This document shows, piece after piece, positions 24,405 to 34,221 of a stretch of DNA of 40,395 bases. Within the stretch, counting starts at the first letter, position 1; each line of letters starts with the position of its first letter. This DNA comes from Thermodesulfovibrionales bacterium (lineage in GTDB: Bacteria > Nitrospirota > Thermodesulfovibrionia > Thermodesulfovibrionales > SM23-35), in NCBI GenBank assembly GCA_030019415.1, contig JASEEX010000001.1, forward strand, positions 1-40,395, in the 5' to 3' direction. The notes beneath the pieces are model-generated. The model did not search any database. It was not told the origin of the DNA and saw only the letters and a program-made list of their open reading frames with translations. The position numbers were made by a program, and so were the translations under genes.

Positions 24405-25219
24405 TGGGAACAATTCTTTTTGAACTGGCCCTGACCTTTTATTTTGCCGCAACCATTGTAGGCATCGTAGAGCTTTTCAAAGGCAGAAAGATCACATCCC
24501 GGATTATGCTGTCCTTTGTCCTCATTGGTTTCATCCTACACACGGCAAACATTACTTATCGTTATATTGTTGCAGGCTATATTCCTATAACAAATTTTCA
24601 TGAGGCAACATCTTTTTTTTCCTGGTGCATTGTTCTTATTTTCTTCATTCTCCAGTTCAGGTATAGGGTTAGCCTCCTCAGCCCTTTTGTAATGCCTATT
24701 GTATTCGTTCTGATGCTCTCATCTTCGATGTTGCCTCAAGAAATAAAACCCTTAAGCCCCGTGCTTCAGAGTTACTGGCTTGGAATACATACGGTTATTG
24801 CCTTTCTTGGTAATGCTGCTTTTGCACTGGCTTCTGGAGTAGGAACCATGTACCTTGTCCAGGAACACTATGTGAAATCTAAACACCTCGGAGGGCTCTT
24901 TGTGAGATTGCCGAGCCTCCAGACCCTCGATGAGTTGAATTATAGACTGATAACCTTGGGATTCCCCCTTCTTACACTCGCAATAATCACGGGTTCCTTA
25001 TGGGCAGAGAGCGCCTGGGGAAGTTACTGGAGGTGGGATCCGAGAGAGGTCTGGTCACTTATAACATGGTTTATATACGCTATTGTTCTCCACGCCCGGC
25101 TTACAGCTGGGTGGAGGGGCAGAAGGGCCGCTATATTGTCTATAATCGGTTTTCTAACAATTCTTGTTGCCTTTTTCAGTATTAAATTACTTCGGAAGGG
25201 TCTCCACGTCTTCCTATGA
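24404..25219 (+). CDS. CcsA/ResC-type cytochrome c assembly or HemX-like membrane protein
   Basis: This integral membrane protein has 271 residues and about eight transmembrane helices. The tryptophan-rich haem-handling motif is present: WGSYWRWDPREVWSLITWF near the C-terminus, with conserved His in LHARLTAGWRG and IHTVIAF. These features place it in the CcsA/CcmC haem-handling family used in system II cytochrome c maturation. Its position directly before hemA, with overlapping ends, recalls HemX of Firmicutes, a regulator of glutamyl-tRNA reductase. The two possibilities cannot be separated from sequence alone; no ccsB/resB partner is in the window. Confidence 0.85.
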   Translation: MGTILFELALTFYFAATIVGIVELFKGRKITSRIMLSFVLIGFILHTANITYRYIVAGYIPITNFHEATSFFSWCIVLIFFILQFRYRVSLLSPFVMPIVFVLMLSSSMLPQEIKPLSPVLQSYWLGIHTVIAFLGNAAFALASGVGTMYLVQEHYVKSKHLGGLFVRLPSLQTLDELNYRLITLGFPLLTLAIITGSLWAESAWGSYWRWDPREVWSLITWFIYAIVLHARLTAGWRGRRAAILSIIGFLTILVAFFSIKLLRKGLHVFL

Positions 25220-26493
25220 AGGTCTTTGTAGCAGGACTCAATCATAAGACTGCTGATATTGATGTCAGGGAGAAAGTGGCATTCAATGGCTCCAGACTCG
25301 AAGATGGCCTGATAAGGTTCAAAGAACTCCCTGAGGTTGAAGAGGTTTTGATACTATCTACCTGTAACAGGGTGGAACTCTATGCGAATGTGAGGGATAC
25401 TTCAAAGGCATCTGAATCTATAAAGATTCTTCTATCAGAATTCCACAATATAAACAGGAAGTTGCTGGATAAGGCCGTCTATATCTATGATGATGTTAAT
25501 GCAGTAAGGCACATCTTCAGAGTTGCATCGAGCCTCGACTCCATGGTCATTGGTGAACCTCAAATCCTCGGGCAGTTGAAAAAGGCATTTGAGTTAGCCC
25601 TCGAGAAAAAGACCATGGGTATCCTTCTCAACAGACTTATGAAGAAGGCAATCTCTGTTGCCAAAAGGGTGAGGAGAGAAACAAGAATAGCTGAACACGC
25701 AGTCTCTGTGAGTTTTGCAGCTGTTGAACTCGCAAAGAAGATCTTTACTGATCTCTCAGGGAAGGTATTCATGCTTTTAGGTGCAGGCGAGATGGCTGAA
25801 CTTGCAGCAAGGCATCTAATGAGCAGTGGTGTGAGGGAGGTTATTGTAGCAAACAGGAAATACGAGCGTGCCTGTGAGATCGCAAAGGAATTCAACGGGA
25901 GACCTGTTAAGTTTGATGATTTTCTGCAGGAGATGGTACCCTCCGATATAGTCATCTGTTCAACAGGAGCCCGAAACTATGTTTTGTCGAAGGGCCAGAT
26001 GCAGAAGGTAATGAAGGAGAGGAAGCAGAGGCCGGTCTTCATCATTGACATCTCTGTTCCGAGAAACATTGACCCTGAGGTAAACAATCTGGATAATGTC
26101 TATCTTTATAATATTGATGACCTGCAGGGTATTGTTGATAAAAACAAATTTGAGAGGCAGAAAGAGGCAGAGAAGGCAGAAAAGATAATTGAAGAGGAGA
26201 TCGAGCCCTTCCTTAAGTGGCAGTCCTCCCTTGATTCTGTGCCAACCATTGTTGCCCTCAGGGAGAAGGCAGAGGAGATTAAAAAGGAGGAGCTCGAGAA
26301 GCTTTTAAATAGGTTTCCTGATATGGAGGAAAAACAGAGAAAGGCTTCTGAATATATGGCTACTGCAATCGTCAATAAACTCATCCATCAACCTACTGTG
26401 GCTCTGAAAGAGTACTCTGAAGATAGAGATCTTATGATAGCAGTGATAAAAAGGCTTTTTGCTATTGATGAAGAAAAGGATGAAGATAAATAG
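25216..26493 (+). CDS. hemA: Glutamyl-tRNA reductase
   Basis: HemA reduces glutamyl-tRNA(Glu) to glutamate-1-semialdehyde, the first committed step of the C5 pathway to tetrapyrroles. It has 425 residues. The catalytic cysteine is Cys50 in ILSTCNRVELYA. The N-terminal GLNHKTADIDVREK and the NADPH domain with LLGAGEMAELAARHL are typical, and a C-terminal helical dimerisation region follows. The ATG overlaps the preceding membrane protein gene (4 bp), and hemC begins inside its 3' end. Confidence 0.96.
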   Translation: MKVFVAGLNHKTADIDVREKVAFNGSRLEDGLIRFKELPEVEEVLILSTCNRVELYANVRDTSKASESIKILLSEFHNINRKLLDKAVYIYDDVNAVRHIFRVASSLDSMVIGEPQILGQLKKAFELALEKKTMGILLNRLMKKAISVAKRVRRETRIAEHAVSVSFAAVELAKKIFTDLSGKVFMLLGAGEMAELAARHLMSSGVREVIVANRKYERACEIAKEFNGRPVKFDDFLQEMVPSDIVICSTGARNYVLSKGQMQKVMKERKQRPVFIIDISVPRNIDPEVNNLDNVYLYNIDDLQGIVDKNKFERQKEAEKAEKIIEEEIEPFLKWQSSLDSVPTIVALREKAEEIKKEELEKLLNRFPDMEEKQRKASEYMATAIVNKLIHQPTVALKEYSEDRDLMIAVIKRLFAIDEEKDEDK

Positions 26494-27466
26494 AATATCC
26501 ATTGGTACACGGGGCAGCAAGCTCGCACTCCTTCAGGCAGAATGGGTAAAATCAGAGCTTCATAAGATACACCCGGAAATCGAAATAAGGCTCATTAAAA
26601 TAAAGACAACAGGAGACAAGATCCTTGATGTGCCACTGGCAAAGGTTGGGGGGAAAGGGCTTTTTGTTAAGGAGATAGAGGAAGCCCTCCTCAAGGGGGA
26701 AGTTGATATGGCAGCACACAGCATGAAGGATGTGCCAACGGTTCTCCCGGAAGGACTTCATGTTGCCGCTATATGTAAAAGGGAAGACCCGAGGGATGCC
26801 TTCCTATCACGAATTTCAAATTTCGAATTTCAAATTTCAAATTTCAAAAGTCTGCCGCAGGGAGCAATTATTGGGACAAGCAGTCTCAGGCGTTCATGTC
26901 AGTTGAGCCACATCAGACCAGATTTAAAAATTGTGCAGCTCAGGGGAAATCTCGATACGAGACTCAGGAAACTCGATGAAGGCCAGTTTGATGCAATCAT
27001 CGTAGCTGTTGCAGGTATAAAGAGGTCAGGATGGGCTGAAAGGATAACAGAAATCCTTGAACCCGAGATATGCCTTCCTGCAATGGGTCAGGGTGCTATA
27101 GGGATAGAGTGCAGGATTGATAATGAGGTCATGAATAATATAGTTGGAGCATTAGACCATAAAGAAACATCGATATGTGTGAGGGCCGAGAGGGCCTTTC
27201 TTAAGAGACTCGCAGGAGGATGTCAAGTGCCTATCGCTGCCTATGCGAGAATTATAAAAAGTCAGGAGTCAGAATTAAACTCAAAACTCAAAACTCAAAA
27301 CTCAAAACTTATTTTGGATGGTCTTGTTGGAAGCATTACGGGTGAAAGGATTGTAAGGGGTTATATGGAAGGAAGGCCAGAAGAACCCGATGCCCTCGGC
27401 ATCAAACTTGCTGGGGACTTGCTTGCACGGGGAGCAAAGAAGATACTTGCCGAGGTGTACGGGTGA
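26480..27466 (+). CDS. hemC: Hydroxymethylbilane synthase (porphobilinogen deaminase)
   Basis: HemC joins four porphobilinogen units into hydroxymethylbilane. The conserved start is ISIGTRGSKLALLQAEWVK; the substrate loop HSMKDVPT, IGTSSLRR and the cofactor-binding Cys248 in LAGGCQVPIAAYA are intact. The length, 328 residues, is slightly above normal because of two insertions: residues 111-124 (ISNFEFQISNFKS) before LPQGAIIGTSS, and 259-276 (SELNSKLKTQNSKL) in the C-terminal domain. Both are translated heptamer tracts. The start is uncertain: ATG 26480 aligns with the family, ATG 26468 and TTG 26459 are upstream options. It overlaps hemA. Confidence 0.94.
   Translation: MKINRISIGTRGSKLALLQAEWVKSELHKIHPEIEIRLIKIKTTGDKILDVPLAKVGGKGLFVKEIEEALLKGEVDMAAHSMKDVPTVLPEGLHVAAICKREDPRDAFLSRISNFEFQISNFKSLPQGAIIGTSSLRRSCQLSHIRPDLKIVQLRGNLDTRLRKLDEGQFDAIIVAVAGIKRSGWAERITEILEPEICLPAMGQGAIGIECRIDNEVMNNIVGALDHKETSICVRAERAFLKRLAGGCQVPIAAYARIIKSQESELNSKLKTQNSKLILDGLVGSITGERIVRGYMEGRPEEPDALGIKLAGDLLARGAKKILAEVYG
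26812..26846 (+). repeat. Heptamer tandem repeat in hemC (tract 1)
   Basis: Five consecutive units of aatttca (one aatttcg) are translated in frame as FQISNF-type peptide before the LPQGA motif. Confidence 0.9.
27277..27310 (+). repeat. Heptamer tandem repeat in hemC (tract 2)
   Basis: Four consecutive units of aaactca and a partial fifth are translated in frame as LNSKLKTQNSKL. Confidence 0.9.
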
Positions 27467-27475
27467 AGTTTTCTT

Positions 27476-27910
27476 TTATTCTATTTCTCCTTCCCTCTCT
27501 ACCTCCTCAAGTTGCTCTCTTTTCTCCTGGCAGTCTCTGCAGTAGGTCGCAAAGGGAAGGACTTTAAGCCTTTCTTCGCTTATATCCTCTCCGCAATCCT
27601 CGCACTTGCCGTAAGTTCCCTCATCAAGTTTTCTCAAGGCCTCGTCTATCTTGAGGAGTGTCTCTCTATGAGTGCTTAACTGTTTAAGACTGACATCCTG
27701 TGACAGGCCAACAATTGACCAGTCTCCGTTATCCAGGGCTGTATCCACGAGTTGTTTCGTCTCGCCCCTTATATGCTTGGATATCTCAGCCTTCGCCTCT
27801 TTTACGATCTCTTCTCTTCTCCTGATAAGGGCCTTTCTTAGTGTAGCCTTTCTTTCCTCTTCGAGCTTTTTATTTCTAAGATTCCTCTTAGTTACCTTTG
27901 TTTTTTTAAT
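27476..27910 (-). CDS. DksA/TraR-family C4 zinc-finger protein, probable ATT start
   Basis: DksA-type proteins bind RNA polymerase and modulate the stringent response. The C4 finger is CEDCGEDI and CRDC (Cys103, 106, 124, 127 of 144). The typical N-terminal coiled coil is present: ERKATLRKALIRRREEIVKE and later QLSTHRETLLKIDEALRKL with DEGTYG. The frame extends upstream of the first GTG (27748) to ATT 27910, which has GGAGG six bases before it. No ATG, GTG or TTG lies between 27910 and 27748, and beginning at 27748 would remove the coiled coil. It overlaps the frr stop codon region. It should act with (p)ppGpp made by the relA/spoT gene at 7552. Confidence 0.82.
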   Translation of the reverse strand: MKKTKVTKRNLRNKKLEEERKATLRKALIRRREEIVKEAKAEISKHIRGETKQLVDTALDNGDWSIVGLSQDVSLKQLSTHRETLLKIDEALRKLDEGTYGKCEDCGEDISEERLKVLPFATYCRDCQEKREQLEEVEREGEIE

Positions 27911-27911
27911 C

Positions 27912-29785
<1,874 letters not shown>

Positions 29786-29789
<4 letters not shown>

Positions 29790-30544
29790 TTTACCTCTGC
29801 CTCTTCTTGTTGAATCTTCTCCTCAGCCTTGAGCTTCTCTGCCTCTTCTGCCATAGCCTTTGATAGAATCTCTTTGCCTTCAAGTATAGCATCTGCTATC
29901 TTCGAGGTTATAAGTTTTATGGCCCTTATAGCATCATCATTGCCCGGTATCACATAGTCAACCTCATCAGGGTCACAGTTCGTGTCAACTATTGCAACTA
30001 TCGGCACAGCGAGCTTCCTTGCCTCAGCTACAGCAATCTTCTCTTTTTTCGGGTCTACTATGAACACAGCCCCTGGAAGGCATGCCATATCTTTAATGCC
30101 TGAGAGATTTTTTTCTAATTTAGCCCTTTCCCTCTCGATAGAAGCGACCTCTTTTTTGGGAAGGAGCTCTAAAGTGCCGTCCTCCTTCATAGTCTCAATC
30201 TTTTTTAGTCTTTCAATGCTCTTCTTTATTGTCGAGAAATTTGTAAGCATACCTCCAAGCCAACGCTGGTTAACATAAAAAGCCCCTGCACGGATTGCCT
30301 CCTCCTGAATGGCATCCTGTGACTGTTTCTTTGTACCGACAAGGACTACTGGCGCCCCTGTCGAGGCCAACCCTTTTATGAAATTATAGGCATCTTCAAG
30401 CCCTTTAAGTGTCTTCTGGAGGTCAATGATGTAGATACCGTTTTTCTCTCCAAAGATGTATTTCTTCATCTTAGGATGCCATCGCTTTACCTGATGGCCA
30501 AAGTGTACACCCGCCTCGAGAAGTTCCTTAATTGTAGCTACCAT
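29786..30544 (-). CDS. rpsB: 30S ribosomal protein S2
   Basis: S2 binds late to the 30S subunit and supports S1. The mature sequence is 252 residues: [18 protein letters not shown] opens the family pattern, then [18 protein letters not shown] and [14 protein letters not shown]-type text (here [19 protein letters not shown]). [20 protein letters not shown] is also standard. The ATG at 30544 is chosen over an upstream in-frame Met (30622) because it matches the family start and has GGAGGAG about ten bases upstream. It leads the minus-strand operon; its promoter should lie in 30550-30700. Confidence 0.97.
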
Positions 30545-30661
30545 ATTTTTCTTTTCTCCTCCTGTTCCTTTCAACCCTTTTCCAGAGTTGGAAAACCTAA
30601 CACAAAAATATCTTTTTTGCAAGGGGCTGACCTTCCCCAGAAAAATTCTTGACTTTTGCCT

Positions 30662-30690
30662 TTGATTGTGACAGTTTTAAAGGTATCAAA
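30662..30690 (+). promoter_or_regulatory. Candidate promoter / inverted-repeat site before the hydrogenase leader
   Basis: TTGATT (30662-30667) and TATCAA (30684-30689) are 16 bp apart, each four of six matches to consensus. The same bases form a perfect TTTGAT / ATCAAA inverted repeat (30661-30666 and 30685-30690), so an operator role is equally possible. Confidence 0.3.
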
Positions 30691-30699
30691 AAATTAAAA

Positions 30700-30788
30700 C
30701 CCACACGGTGAATCTGTGGGCAAAAACTCCAGAAGGAGGTGATAATTCAAAAATAGCTGTGTGCCCGACCAGAGGTCGGGTATTTTTG
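30700..30788 (+). promoter_or_regulatory. Structured leader with terminator-like hairpin upstream of the hydrogenase genes
   Basis: Hairpin A is CCCACA (30700-30705) with TGTGGG (30715-30720). A short second hairpin may involve ACTCC-AGAA-GGAGG (30727-30739). The latter is part of AAGGAGGTGAT, a full complement of the 16S 3' end, yet no reading frame of useful length follows it. A terminator-like hairpin CCCGACC-AGA-GGTCGGG (30764-30780) is followed by TATTTTT. The hydrogenase ATG is at 30821. This arrangement suggests an attenuator or a small separate transcript; I match it to no known riboswitch. Confidence 0.5.
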
Positions 30789-30820
30789 TGAAATAACAAA
30801 ACAACAGAAGAAGGTGAATT

Positions 30821-31825
30821 ATGAAAAAAGAGGTTACTTTAAGTAAGAAACTCGAAAGTGAGTTAGAATTTCACGGAGTAAACAGAAGGGACTTCCTTAA
30901 ATATTGCGCTGCTATGGCTGCGGTATTAGGTCTTTCAGAATTTGAGTTTACTACCAAGGTTGCTCATGCATTAGAAGCCGCCTCTAAGAAACCAGCAGTG
31001 ATCTGGCTGGAGGGACAAGATTGTGCTGGATGTTCTATATCTTTTACCCAAATCCTTAACCCACCTGCTGCTTCTATTATTCTCGATAAGATATCGCTTA
31101 GATATCATGAAACTGTTATGGCATCTGCAGGACATCTCGCTGAAAAGGTGTATCACGACACTGTCAAAGAAGGTGGCTATGTTTTAATAGTAGAAGGCTC
31201 GGTTCCCTCTGCTGATGACCGTTTCTGCATGGTAGGTGGGCGTCCATTCAGGGCGATCGTTGAAGAGGCAGCCAAAAAAGCAGCGGGTATTATTGCCGTT
31301 GGAGCATGTGCTACCTATGGTGGTATCCCTGCAGCTACTCCGTCTAAAGGCATAGGGCTTGATAAAGCTCTACCTGGTAAAGCAGTCATTAACCTTCCCA
31401 CCTGTCCTGTTCATCCAGATCACCTGGCAGGAACAGTCCTTTACTTCCTTACTACAGGAAAAGTACCTCCATTGGACAAGATCGGACGTCCAGTGATGTA
31501 TTTCAGGGAATCGGTCCATGATAACTGCAGACGTCGTTCCCATTTCGATGCTGGGAGATTCCTTAAGGACTGGAACGACCCCAAACAGAAAGAATGGTGT
31601 CTGTTCCAGAAAGGTTGTAAAGGACCGATGGCTTCCTCAGATTGTCCTATACGGAGATGGAATGAGGGGATAAATTTCTGCATTGATTGCGGGGCCCCAT
31701 GCCAGGGATGTTCCGAGCCCGGTTTTTATGCTGGTATGACGCCTCTTTATACGGCTGAGAGCGAGATTTCAAAACGCATATGGGCAATGAGAGAAGCTGG
31801 TTTGATTCCCAGGAAAGAAAGTTAA
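30821..31825 (+). CDS. NiFe hydrogenase small subunit, Tat-exported
   Basis: This subunit carries the three Fe-S clusters that wire electrons from the NiFe site. The protein has 334 residues. A twin-arginine signal is present: NRRDFLKYCAAMAAVLGLSE (about 21-40). After it come WLEGQDCAGCSISFTQ for the proximal cluster, GACATYGGIPAA, NLPTCPVHPDHLAGTVLYF, HDNCRRRSHFDAGRF and the cysteine-rich C-terminal region (CKGPMASSDCPIRRWNEG, CIDCGAPCQGCSEPGFY). The C-terminus ends soon after (REAGLIPRKES) without a membrane anchor, so the enzyme is probably soluble in the periplasm, as in the Desulfovibrio type. The large subunit follows after 17 bp. Confidence 0.94.
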   Translation: MKKEVTLSKKLESELEFHGVNRRDFLKYCAAMAAVLGLSEFEFTTKVAHALEAASKKPAVIWLEGQDCAGCSISFTQILNPPAASIILDKISLRYHETVMASAGHLAEKVYHDTVKEGGYVLIVEGSVPSADDRFCMVGGRPFRAIVEEAAKKAAGIIAVGACATYGGIPAATPSKGIGLDKALPGKAVINLPTCPVHPDHLAGTVLYFLTTGKVPPLDKIGRPVMYFRESVHDNCRRRSHFDAGRFLKDWNDPKQKEWCLFQKGCKGPMASSDCPIRRWNEGINFCIDCGAPCQGCSEPGFYAGMTPLYTAESEISKRIWAMREAGLIPRKES

Positions 31826-31842
31826 AAAGGAGGTGAGAATAC

Positions 31843-33405
31843 ATGGGTAAGAAAATTACTATAGATCCTATAACGAGAATTGAAGGACACCTGAAGATTA
31901 AAGTTGAAATAGAGAATGGCAAAGTAAAAAATGCCTGGAGTAGTGGCACCATGGCCCGTGGATTTGAGGCCATGCTTATAGGAAAAGACCCGAGAGATGC
32001 TCCTTTCGTAACCAGTCGTTTCTGCGGGGTCTGCTATAGTGTACATCAAATAACCTCTGTTCGTGCCCTCGATGTAGCCTTTGGGGCCAAGGTTCCCTGG
32101 GGTGGGACTTTGCTCAGAAACCTGGTGATGGGTGCGCAGTACATCTATGACCATCTAATTCATTTTTACCAGCTGGCTGCCCTTGACTATATTGATATCA
32201 TGGCCATCGCCAAATACAAAGGTAAGGATAAAGACCTGCTGGCTATTAAGGATAAAATTGTAGGTTTGGTAAAGGCAAAAGACACCTATCCTCTAACGCC
32301 CAGGTATGAACCAGATGATTTTACTGTCAAAGATCCAGAGATAGTAATCACTGCAGTCAAGCATTATATCGATGCCCTGAAAGTACATGCTCAGGCCAGA
32401 AACATGGGGGCTATATGGGGCGGCCGGACTCCTCATTATCAGAATATCGTGGTCGGAGGTGTCACCTCCTATCCCGATATAAATCAGGTAGCCCGTTTTC
32501 GCACTATGCTCGATGAGCAGGCCAGGTTTATCAATGAGGTGTACATCCCGGATGTGTTGCTCTTCGGAACTGGTCCATTATGGCCACTGGCCGAAATGGG
32601 TGTAGGTGGCGGCCATTACAACTATCTCTCTTATGGTGCCTTTGAAAGAGATCCGGCAGGTAAAGAGCTCGTCTTTCCTGCAGGCGTTATTATAGGTTTA
32701 GACCCAGCAAATATCAAGGTTGATCCCTTTGATCACAAAAAGGTTACTGAATCGGTGAAATATGCCTGGTATAAGGAAAGCAAACCCGTGCATCCGTATG
32801 ATGGCGAGCAGGTATTTAATCTTGAAAAGAAGGAGGCATATTCCTTTGTCAAGGCCCCTCGCTACGACGGCAAATCAATGGAGGTTGGCCCGCTTGCACG
32901 GATGCTTGTAGCCAAAAATCCTACCCTCCTTGACCTTGTAGGGAAAGGTGCCAAGCCAGGCGCAGTAGCACGCCATGCGGCTCGAGCCGTTGAAACCAAA
33001 TTGGTTGTGGATGCCTGCTATAACTGGTTAGACCAGCTACTCACCGAAATGACCAAGCCGGGATTTAAGATTCATGATACTGCACACTGGGATCCACCTG
33101 AGGCTGGTATGGGTGCTGGATTTTATGAAGCACCTCGAGGTGCCTTAGGACACTGGGTCAAGATCAAAAACAAAAAGATCGAAAATTATCAGTGCGTGGT
33201 CCCTTCGACCTGGAATGCCTCGCCTCGCGACGAAAAAGGCGTCCGTGGGCAATACGAGGAAGCCCTCATTGGTGCCCCGGTACCAGATCCTGAAAACCCG
33301 ATCAATGTGGTACGGATAATCCGCTCCTTTGATCCTTGTCTGGCCTGCGCTATCCACATTATCGACCCACAGACCAATGAGATCAGAAAGTTCGTTATCG
33401 AGTGA
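31843..33405 (+). CDS. NiFe hydrogenase large subunit
   Basis: This is the catalytic subunit that oxidises or produces H2. The 520-residue sequence has the N-terminal motif RFCGVCYSVHQITSVRALD (Cys61 and Cys64) and the C-terminal motif DPCLACAIH (Cys499, Cys502, His505); the four cysteines bind Ni and Fe. A 15-residue tail after His505 (IIDPQTNEIRKFVIE) is the piece removed by the maturation endopeptidase. Export is expected by hitchhiking with the Tat-bearing small subunit, since it has no signal itself. AGGAGGTGAG lies before the ATG. No cytochrome b or c subunit is in the operon. Confidence 0.95.
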   Translation: MGKKITIDPITRIEGHLKIKVEIENGKVKNAWSSGTMARGFEAMLIGKDPRDAPFVTSRFCGVCYSVHQITSVRALDVAFGAKVPWGGTLLRNLVMGAQYIYDHLIHFYQLAALDYIDIMAIAKYKGKDKDLLAIKDKIVGLVKAKDTYPLTPRYEPDDFTVKDPEIVITAVKHYIDALKVHAQARNMGAIWGGRTPHYQNIVVGGVTSYPDINQVARFRTMLDEQARFINEVYIPDVLLFGTGPLWPLAEMGVGGGHYNYLSYGAFERDPAGKELVFPAGVIIGLDPANIKVDPFDHKKVTESVKYAWYKESKPVHPYDGEQVFNLEKKEAYSFVKAPRYDGKSMEVGPLARMLVAKNPTLLDLVGKGAKPGAVARHAARAVETKLVVDACYNWLDQLLTEMTKPGFKIHDTAHWDPPEAGMGAGFYEAPRGALGHWVKIKNKKIENYQCVVPSTWNASPRDEKGVRGQYEEALIGAPVPDPENPINVVRIIRSFDPCLACAIHIIDPQTNEIRKFVIE

Positions 33406-33917
33406 GCAGAACGACTGAACCTTCTGCACCTGATAAAAAGGGGGGAGAGGCCATCTCCCCCCAAAAAATTTTTATCCTTGGGGTAGGTAACGTTTTGCTG
33501 TCTGACGAGGGGGTTGGTGTTCATGTTGCCAATGAACTTATGAAGATGGACCTCCCTTCCAATGTTACGGTTGTTGAAGGCGGAACAGATGGGTTTCATC
33601 TCTTGAATGTGATAACAGAAGCTGATAGGCTCATCGTGGTTGACGCAGTAAAAGGAGGTGGTGCTCCCGGTTCTATCTATCGTTTCGACATTAACGAGGT
33701 TCGAAACTGCCCCGCAGGTTTTAAAACATCCGTTCACCAGATTGGAATATTAGAGGTCATAGATCTGTCAGGGTTGATTGGAAAGACTCCTCAAACCACG
33801 GTTATCGGTGTCGAACCTAAATCTCTGGAGTTAGGAATGGAATTATCCCCTGAAATTAAGACAAAGATTCCGAGGATTATTGAGTTGATATTCGAAGAGC
33901 TAAAAAAGTCAGGATAG
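33402..33917 (+). CDS. Hydrogenase maturation endopeptidase (HyaD/HybD family)
   Basis: This protease trims the C-terminal tail of the large subunit after nickel insertion. Family motifs are ILGVGNVLLSDEGVGVHVA with the Ni-sensing acidic residue in the DEGVG part, IVVDAVKGGGAPGSIY with Asp, and KTSVHQIGILE with His. GTG 33402 overlaps the large-subunit stop by 4 bp. The first 23 residues before the family start (KIFILGVGN) are an extra segment containing DKKGGEAISPQK, coded by a C/G palindrome (33440-33462). The true start is thus uncertain, as no other good codon is present. The length is 171 residues. Confidence 0.9.
   Translation: MSRTTEPSAPDKKGGEAISPQKIFILGVGNVLLSDEGVGVHVANELMKMDLPSNVTVVEGGTDGFHLLNVITEADRLIVVDAVKGGGAPGSIYRFDINEVRNCPAGFKTSVHQIGILEVIDLSGLIGKTPQTTVIGVEPKSLELGMELSPEIKTKIPRIIELIFEELKKSG
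33440..33462. repeat. Palindrome at the start of the hydrogenase protease gene
   Basis: GGGGGGAGA (33440-33448) pairs perfectly with TCTCCCCCC (33454-33462), loop GGCCA. An A-run follows on the plus strand, so it is not a forward terminator; on the minus strand it is followed by TTTTTAT. It lies in the translated N-terminal extension. Confidence 0.8.
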
Positions 33918-33937
33918 GCTCTTGTTTATAATATAAT

Positions 33938-34174
33938 ATGTGCCTTGCAGTCCCTTCTAAAATAATCAGTATTGAAGACACCACAGCAATTGTGGATGTC
34001 TACGGTGCAAGGCGGGCTATAAGCCTTCTCCTCCTGGAAGACAGAGTAAATGTGGGTGATTATGTTCTTGTCCATGCTGGTTTTGCAATCCAGAAGGTTC
34101 AGGAGGAATATGCAGAGGAGACCCTTGAACTTTTCAAACAGTGGATTGAAGCAGAACGGAAAGCCTCGAACTAA
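33938..34174 (+). CDS. hypC: Hydrogenase assembly chaperone HypC/HupF family
   Basis: HypC carries the Fe(CN)2CO precursor, with HypD, to the large subunit. The 78-residue sequence starts MCLAVPSKI, with the essential Cys2 directly after the initiator Met. The core IVDVYGARRAISLLLLED and VGDYVLVHAGFAIQKV are family-typical. It ends with an acidic helix EETLELFKQWIEAERKA. It lies 20 bp after the protease gene. HypA, B, D, E and F are not in the window, so the remaining maturation genes must be elsewhere. Confidence 0.93.
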   Translation: MCLAVPSKIISIEDTTAIVDVYGARRAISLLLLEDRVNVGDYVLVHAGFAIQKVQEEYAEETLELFKQWIEAERKASN

Positions 34175-34221
34175 ATAATTCTACAATGTTACCCATCTGT
34201 TAAAATCTTAATAAGGCATTT

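Noticed and set aside
30662-30690. FNR-type box before the hydrogenase genes
   Set aside because: The half-sites TTGAT and ATCAA are 18 bp apart; the FNR spacing of 4 bp is not met.
33440-33470. C/G hairpin after the hydrogenase large subunit as a forward terminator
   Set aside because: It is followed by an A-run, not T-run, on the plus strand and lies within the protease frame, which must be transcribed.
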